From Candidatus Glassiibacteriota bacterium (lineage in GTDB: Bacteria > Gemmatimonadota > Glassbacteria > GWA2-58-10): DNA of 7,831 nucleotides. The stretch spans positions 1 to 7,831 of the forward strand of contig JAFGTO010000287.1 of assembly GCA_016934095.1 (NCBI GenBank). The letters are read 5' to 3'. Below, in pieces: positions 4,736-7,831 of this stretch; positions within the stretch are counted from its first letter, which is position 1, and each line of letters begins with the position of its first letter. Under the pieces are notes generated by a model. The model saw nothing but the letters and a program-made list of their open reading frames with translations, did no database searches and was not told where the DNA came from. Both the position numbers and the translations under genes were made by a program.

Positions 4736-7075
4736 ATGTACCGTCACCTCAGTAAGCTTATTGTTGTATTTATCTTGGGACTGCTGGCTCAGGTTTATGC
4801 CCAGCAGCAGGCAGAGCCCGCGGTCAGTGCCGAAATTCAGGGCAAGCTTGATCAGGGGAAACAATTGCTGAAAAGCGGGAATTTCGTATCGGCTGATGCC
4901 ATGATGCGGCAGATCATCTCCAGCAACCCCCAGTTGGGCGAGGCCCATTTTTTTCTCGGGCTGGCCATCCTTGGCCAGGATGTCAGCAAGAAAGGCTCGG
5001 ATAATGCAGCCGAGCACTTTCTGGCCGCGGCCCGTGCCGGCTATCACCTGCCTTTCGGCACCTGGGAAGATTATCCGGTAAAAGAGAAAGATTATGTCGA
5101 GGCGAACTGGAAACCGGCTGATGATATCCTGGATGATAAAGACCCGCAGAAACTGGAGACAGCAGTCCATTTGCTGGAAAATATCATTTCGGTCGACCAC
5201 CGGGCCCATCGTGCCAGCGAGCGCCTGGGAGAGCTCTATGTTAAGAGCGGACAGAACCGCAAGGCACTCGACCTGTTCCAACGGCTGCTCGAGGACAACC
5301 CGGAACAGAGCGAGTCGATCTACAATATCGGCCTGGGCTACCTGGATATTTACAACAAGGAGATAGCAGAGTCCATCCTGGCGGATCTTTCCAGCGAGGG
5401 CCCGGAGAAAATGACCGCCCTGATGAAACTGCTGATGGCCAGGGCGTTTTTTGTCATCGGGGACAACCGCATCGCCAGTGTTTATTATTTCCAGTGCCTG
5501 GATGACCTGAACGAGATAGCCGCCCGGGAGATCTACCGGGACATCATCGATATTATCACCCCGGATGAGCGCAGCGAATACACGCAAACCCGGACTATCG
5601 AGCAGAAAAAAGCCTTCTTCCGTAAGTTCTGGAAGAGCCGGGATCCCCTGCCGACCACCGAGTATAACGAGCGGCTGGTCGAGCATTACCGGCGGCTGAA
5701 TTACGCCAAGCAGAATTACCATATCAAGCAGACCAAGGGTTATGACGACCGCGGCAAGATTTATATCAAGCACGGCGAGCCGGACCAGACCGCCAGGCTG
5801 GTCGGCAATTTCGGGCTGCGGGACAATGAGACCTGGCTATACCGCAGGAAGCCGGATGATTACATCTTCCATTTCGTCCAGAAAACCAACGCCTATTTCG
5901 TGGTGCCGAGACTGGTCGAAGCCGTGATCGGCTCGGAGTATCGCACGGCCTATGATAACAGGCCCAACCCGGATAACCGCGAAGAAACGATACTGATGGC
6001 CACTCCAGACCTGAACCAGAACTTCCGCGATCTGCTCTACAACCGGGCCGAGATTAATCCCCTGTATTTCCGGATGGCCAATGAAAGGCCGGATTTCGAT
6101 GACACGGAGTACCTCCGCCAGGAGATGACTACCAACTTCGAGATGGATGAGTCCAGGATCCTGGAGCCGGGCCTGACCCTGGGCATGAGCACCGAGACCT
6201 ACCATCCAGACATGGGCACGGAGCCGCTGGATTATTATTACTACACGGCCGATTTCATGGCCATGAACGCCAACAGCAACGTCAACATCTTCTATGGCCT
6301 GCCGATAGCAGAGTTGGAGTTCAAGCGCGACATCCTAGGAGTACGGGTCAACTACGAAAACACTTTTGCGGTTTTCGACCAGGACTGGAACGAAGTCAAG
6401 CGAGTCTATAACCAGCGCAGCTATCAGCTTAAACAGGAGCCCGACCAGAACAACAAGGGCTTGTTGATGGTGGACAAGCAGACCCTGAACCTGCCGCCCG
6501 GAAATTACCATTACTCGGTAAGCGTGCATGACCTGGGCTCTGACCACCTGGGTATTTACAAGGGAGACATGGAAGTGACCCAGTATGAGCCCGGCGTGTT
6601 CAATGTCAGCCAGATCCTGCTGGCCTCGAATATTACACAGTTGCAGGAGAATCAGCGGCCCGGTAAGTTCTCCCGGGGCAACCTGAATGTGATGCCCCTG
6701 CCGTCGAGGACCTTCCGCCAGGACCAATCGGTCTTTGTTTACTACGAAATATATTTCCTGGAGTCCGACAGCGAGAACAAGAAGCGCTACAATGTCGACT
6801 TCACCATCGAGGCCGAGCGGCTCGACCGCAACCTGCTCTCCAAGATAGCGGGGTCTTTCGGCCGGATGGTCAACAGGAGCCAGGAAAAGGGCAAGATTAC
6901 GCTGACTTTCGAAAAGGAAGGCGATCCCGAAAAGCTGGCCCAGGTCGAATGGATCTCCATCGACATCAGCGATTCTCCTGCGGGTGATTACAAGCTGAAT
7001 ATCGTGGTCACCGACATGGCCAGCGGCAGGAAAGTAACCCGCAACAACGTATTTTCCATCGTAAAAGCCGAGTGA
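4736..7075 (+). CDS. exported TPR and GWxTD-domain protein
   Basis: This 779-residue protein has no established molecular function; the GWxTD family is known chiefly from Bacteroidota, Acidobacteriota and related phyla. Residues 1-22 form a signal peptide with a type I cleavage site after VYA, so the protein is probably periplasmic or surface-exposed. There is no lipobox cysteine. TPR-like helices span about residues 34-105 and 139-220. The GWxTD domain (about 275-400) shows FFRKFWKSRDPLPTTEYNER, then HYRRLNYAKQNY, then KGYDDRGKIYIKHGEPD, and finally NETWLYRRKPDDYIFHF. The naming motif is G335-Y-D-D-R-G, so Trp is replaced by Tyr and Thr by Asp. The C-terminal part (about 510-775) looks like beta-sandwich domains, with VFVYYEIYFLESDSE typical of the family. 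The ATG at 4736 is preferred to the GTG at 4655 because of the AAGGAG site and the signal peptide. The gene has its own promoter and ends at a strong terminator, so it is probably monocistronic. Confidence 0.9.
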   Translation: MYRHLSKLIVVFILGLLAQVYAQQQAEPAVSAEIQGKLDQGKQLLKSGNFVSADAMMRQIISSNPQLGEAHFFLGLAILGQDVSKKGSDNAAEHFLAAARAGYHLPFGTWEDYPVKEKDYVEANWKPADDILDDKDPQKLETAVHLLENIISVDHRAHRASERLGELYVKSGQNRKALDLFQRLLEDNPEQSESIYNIGLGYLDIYNKEIAESILADLSSEGPEKMTALMKLLMARAFFVIGDNRIASVYYFQCLDDLNEIAAREIYRDIIDIITPDERSEYTQTRTIEQKKAFFRKFWKSRDPLPTTEYNERLVEHYRRLNYAKQNYHIKQTKGYDDRGKIYIKHGEPDQTARLVGNFGLRDNETWLYRRKPDDYIFHFVQKTNAYFVVPRLVEAVIGSEYRTAYDNRPNPDNREETILMATPDLNQNFRDLLYNRAEINPLYFRMANERPDFDDTEYLRQEMTTNFEMDESRILEPGLTLGMSTETYHPDMGTEPLDYYYYTADFMAMNANSNVNIFYGLPIAELEFKRDILGVRVNYENTFAVFDQDWNEVKRVYNQRSYQLKQEPDQNNKGLLMVDKQTLNLPPGNYHYSVSVHDLGSDHLGIYKGDMEVTQYEPGVFNVSQILLASNITQLQENQRPGKFSRGNLNVMPLPSRTFRQDQSVFVYYEIYFLESDSENKKRYNVDFTIEAERLDRNLLSKIAGSFGRMVNRSQEKGKITLTFEKEGDPEKLAQVEWISIDISDSPAGDYKLNIVVTDMASGRKVTRNNVFSIVKAE

Positions 7076-7106
7076 GCCGGGCCGGCTGATCCCGGACCTG
7101 CGGAAT

Positions 7107-7149
7107 AAAAAATCCCGGGGGGCGGTAGGTTCTCCCCCCGGGATTTTTT
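7107..7149. terminator. bidirectional intrinsic terminator
   Basis: A perfect 16-bp stem pairs 7107-7122 (six A, then TCCC and six G) with 7134-7149 (six C, then GGGA and six T) around an 11-base loop. The GC core is flanked by A and T tracts on opposite sides, so it can terminate transcription in both directions. It lies between the convergent GWxTD gene (stop at 7075) and the aminotransferase gene (stop at 7170). Confidence 0.95.
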
Positions 7150-7169
7150 TGCCGTCTTCAGCCGGTCGC

Positions 7170-7831
7170 TCAGGACAGGCTGGCCAGGCCCTGCTCGACC
7201 CTGTCTAGAGCTTTCTCCAGGGCTTTCAGCGAAGCTGCATAGCTGAGGCGCAGGTGCTTGTCGGCCCCGAACCCTACTCCCGGGACCGCGGCCACTTTCA
7301 TTTCTTCCAGCAGGAAGTTGCAGAGGTCGACACTGCCTTTGATGACCTTGCCGTTGAAACTCTTGCCGAAGTGGGCGCTGAAGTCCGGGAAAGCGTAGAA
7401 AGCGCCCTGGGGAGTGGCGCAGCTTACACCCTCCATGGCGTTGAGGCGGCCCACCAGGTAGCGCCGGCGCTCATCGAAAGCCTTGACCATCATCCGCACG
7501 CAGTCCTGCGGCCCGGTGATGGCCTCGATGGTGGCCATCTGCGCGATGGAGCAGGGATTGGAGATCTCCTGGCTCTGCAGCCTTCCCATGGCCTTGACCA
7601 CCTCCAGCGGCCCTCCGGTATAACCGATACGCCAGCCGGTCATCGAGTAGGTCTTGGAAACCCCGTTTATCGTGAGCGTGCGCTTGAAAACCTCGGGGTT
7701 CAGTGTGGCTATCGAGTGGTGCGTGGCGCCGTCGTAGAGGATCTTTTCGTAGATCTCGTCGCTGATCACGTAGACCGAGGTCCCGGCGAGCAGGTCGGCC
7801 AGGGCCTGGAGCTCCTCCCTGGTGTAAACCA
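7170..7831 (-). CDS. class I PLP-dependent aminotransferase, probable aspartate aminotransferase (C-terminal part)
   Basis: Only the C-terminal 219 residues are in the window. The frame is open to the right edge, so the GTG at 7769 is an internal Val and not a start. Aspartate aminotransferases of subgroup I-beta move an amino group between aspartate and 2-oxoglutarate in the cytoplasm. Visible landmarks, in order, are VYTREELQALADLL (the stretch after the NPTG box), VISDEIYEKI, with the Asp and Tyr that contact the cofactor, and SKTYSMTGWRIGY, which holds the Schiff-base lysine (codon 7655-7653) and the phosphate-binding arginine (7631-7629). Further on, PQGAFYAFPD and LRLSYA carry the arginine (7250-7248) that binds the substrate carboxylate. 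About 180 N-terminal residues are missing. Other members of the subgroup use aromatic amino acids, prephenate or LL-diaminopimelate, so the substrate is likely but not proven. Confidence 0.93.
   Translation of the reverse strand, partial: VYTREELQALADLLAGTSVYVISDEIYEKILYDGATHHSIATLNPEVFKRTLTINGVSKTYSMTGWRIGYTGGPLEVVKAMGRLQSQEISNPCSIAQMATIEAITGPQDCVRMMVKAFDERRRYLVGRLNAMEGVSCATPQGAFYAFPDFSAHFGKSFNGKVIKGSVDLCNFLLEEMKVAAVPGVGFGADKHLRLSYAASLKALEKALDRVEQGLASLS

Noticed and set aside
4631..5773. 380-codon open frame on the minus strand, opposite the GWxTD gene
   Set aside because: It covers the GWxTD signal peptide, TPR and domain start in antisense. The hydrophobic Leu/Val-rich translation shows no domain, and it would run against the plus-strand promoter and ribosome binding site.
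7170..7769. A complete 199-residue aminotransferase starting at GTG 7769
   Set aside because: The frame continues upstream with family-typical residues (VYTREELQALADLL) to the window edge, so the gene is truncated by the window and the GTG is an internal valine codon.

Overview
The window looks like ordinary core-genome DNA from a bacterium of the Fibrobacteres-Chlorobi-Bacteroidetes (FCB) superphylum or a neighbouring candidate phylum. Three things suggest this: a large secreted TPR plus GWxTD-domain protein, a family I know mainly from Bacteroidota, Acidobacteriota and FCB candidate phyla; an isoleucyl-tRNA synthetase of the long, eukaryote-like clade (IleRS2); and GC-rich coding DNA with an AT-rich intergenic region. 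The placement is an inference, not a proof. I see no mobile element, CRISPR array, rRNA or tRNA gene.

Layout, left to right. Positions 1-42 may hold the first 14 codons of a further minus-strand gene. Positions 85-4232 form a minus-strand operon transcribed as ileS (isoleucyl-tRNA synthetase), then a TraR/DksA-type C4 zinc-finger regulator, then lspA (lipoprotein signal peptidase). The last two overlap by 11 bases. Positions 4233-4735 are a 503-base divergent intergenic region with a good candidate promoter in each direction. It also holds an inverted repeat over the ileS -35, two competing hairpins in the ileS leader, an AT-rich palindrome, and an 11-bp-spaced direct repeat just upstream of the rightward promoter. 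Positions 4736-7075 encode the 779-residue GWxTD protein on the plus strand. A perfect 16-bp stem with A and T tracts on both sides (7107-7149) is a bidirectional terminator shared with the convergent gene. Positions 7170-7831 are the C-terminal 219 residues of a class I aminotransferase that runs off the right edge.

How the genes fit together. The leftward operon joins protein synthesis (IleRS), a likely RNA-polymerase-binding regulator and lipoprotein maturation, a mix of growth-linked housekeeping functions. The GWxTD protein is a separate, probably exported, single-gene unit. The aminotransferase belongs to amino-acid metabolism and its operon lies outside the window.

The most notable observation is that the class I synthetase signature of IleRS reads G-I-H-H (swapped) instead of H-x-G-H. 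This variant is known from some IleRS2 enzymes and is linked to extreme mupirocin resistance. The second is the three-segment alternative-pairing leader upstream of ileS. I did not find a convincing undescribed multi-gene system here.
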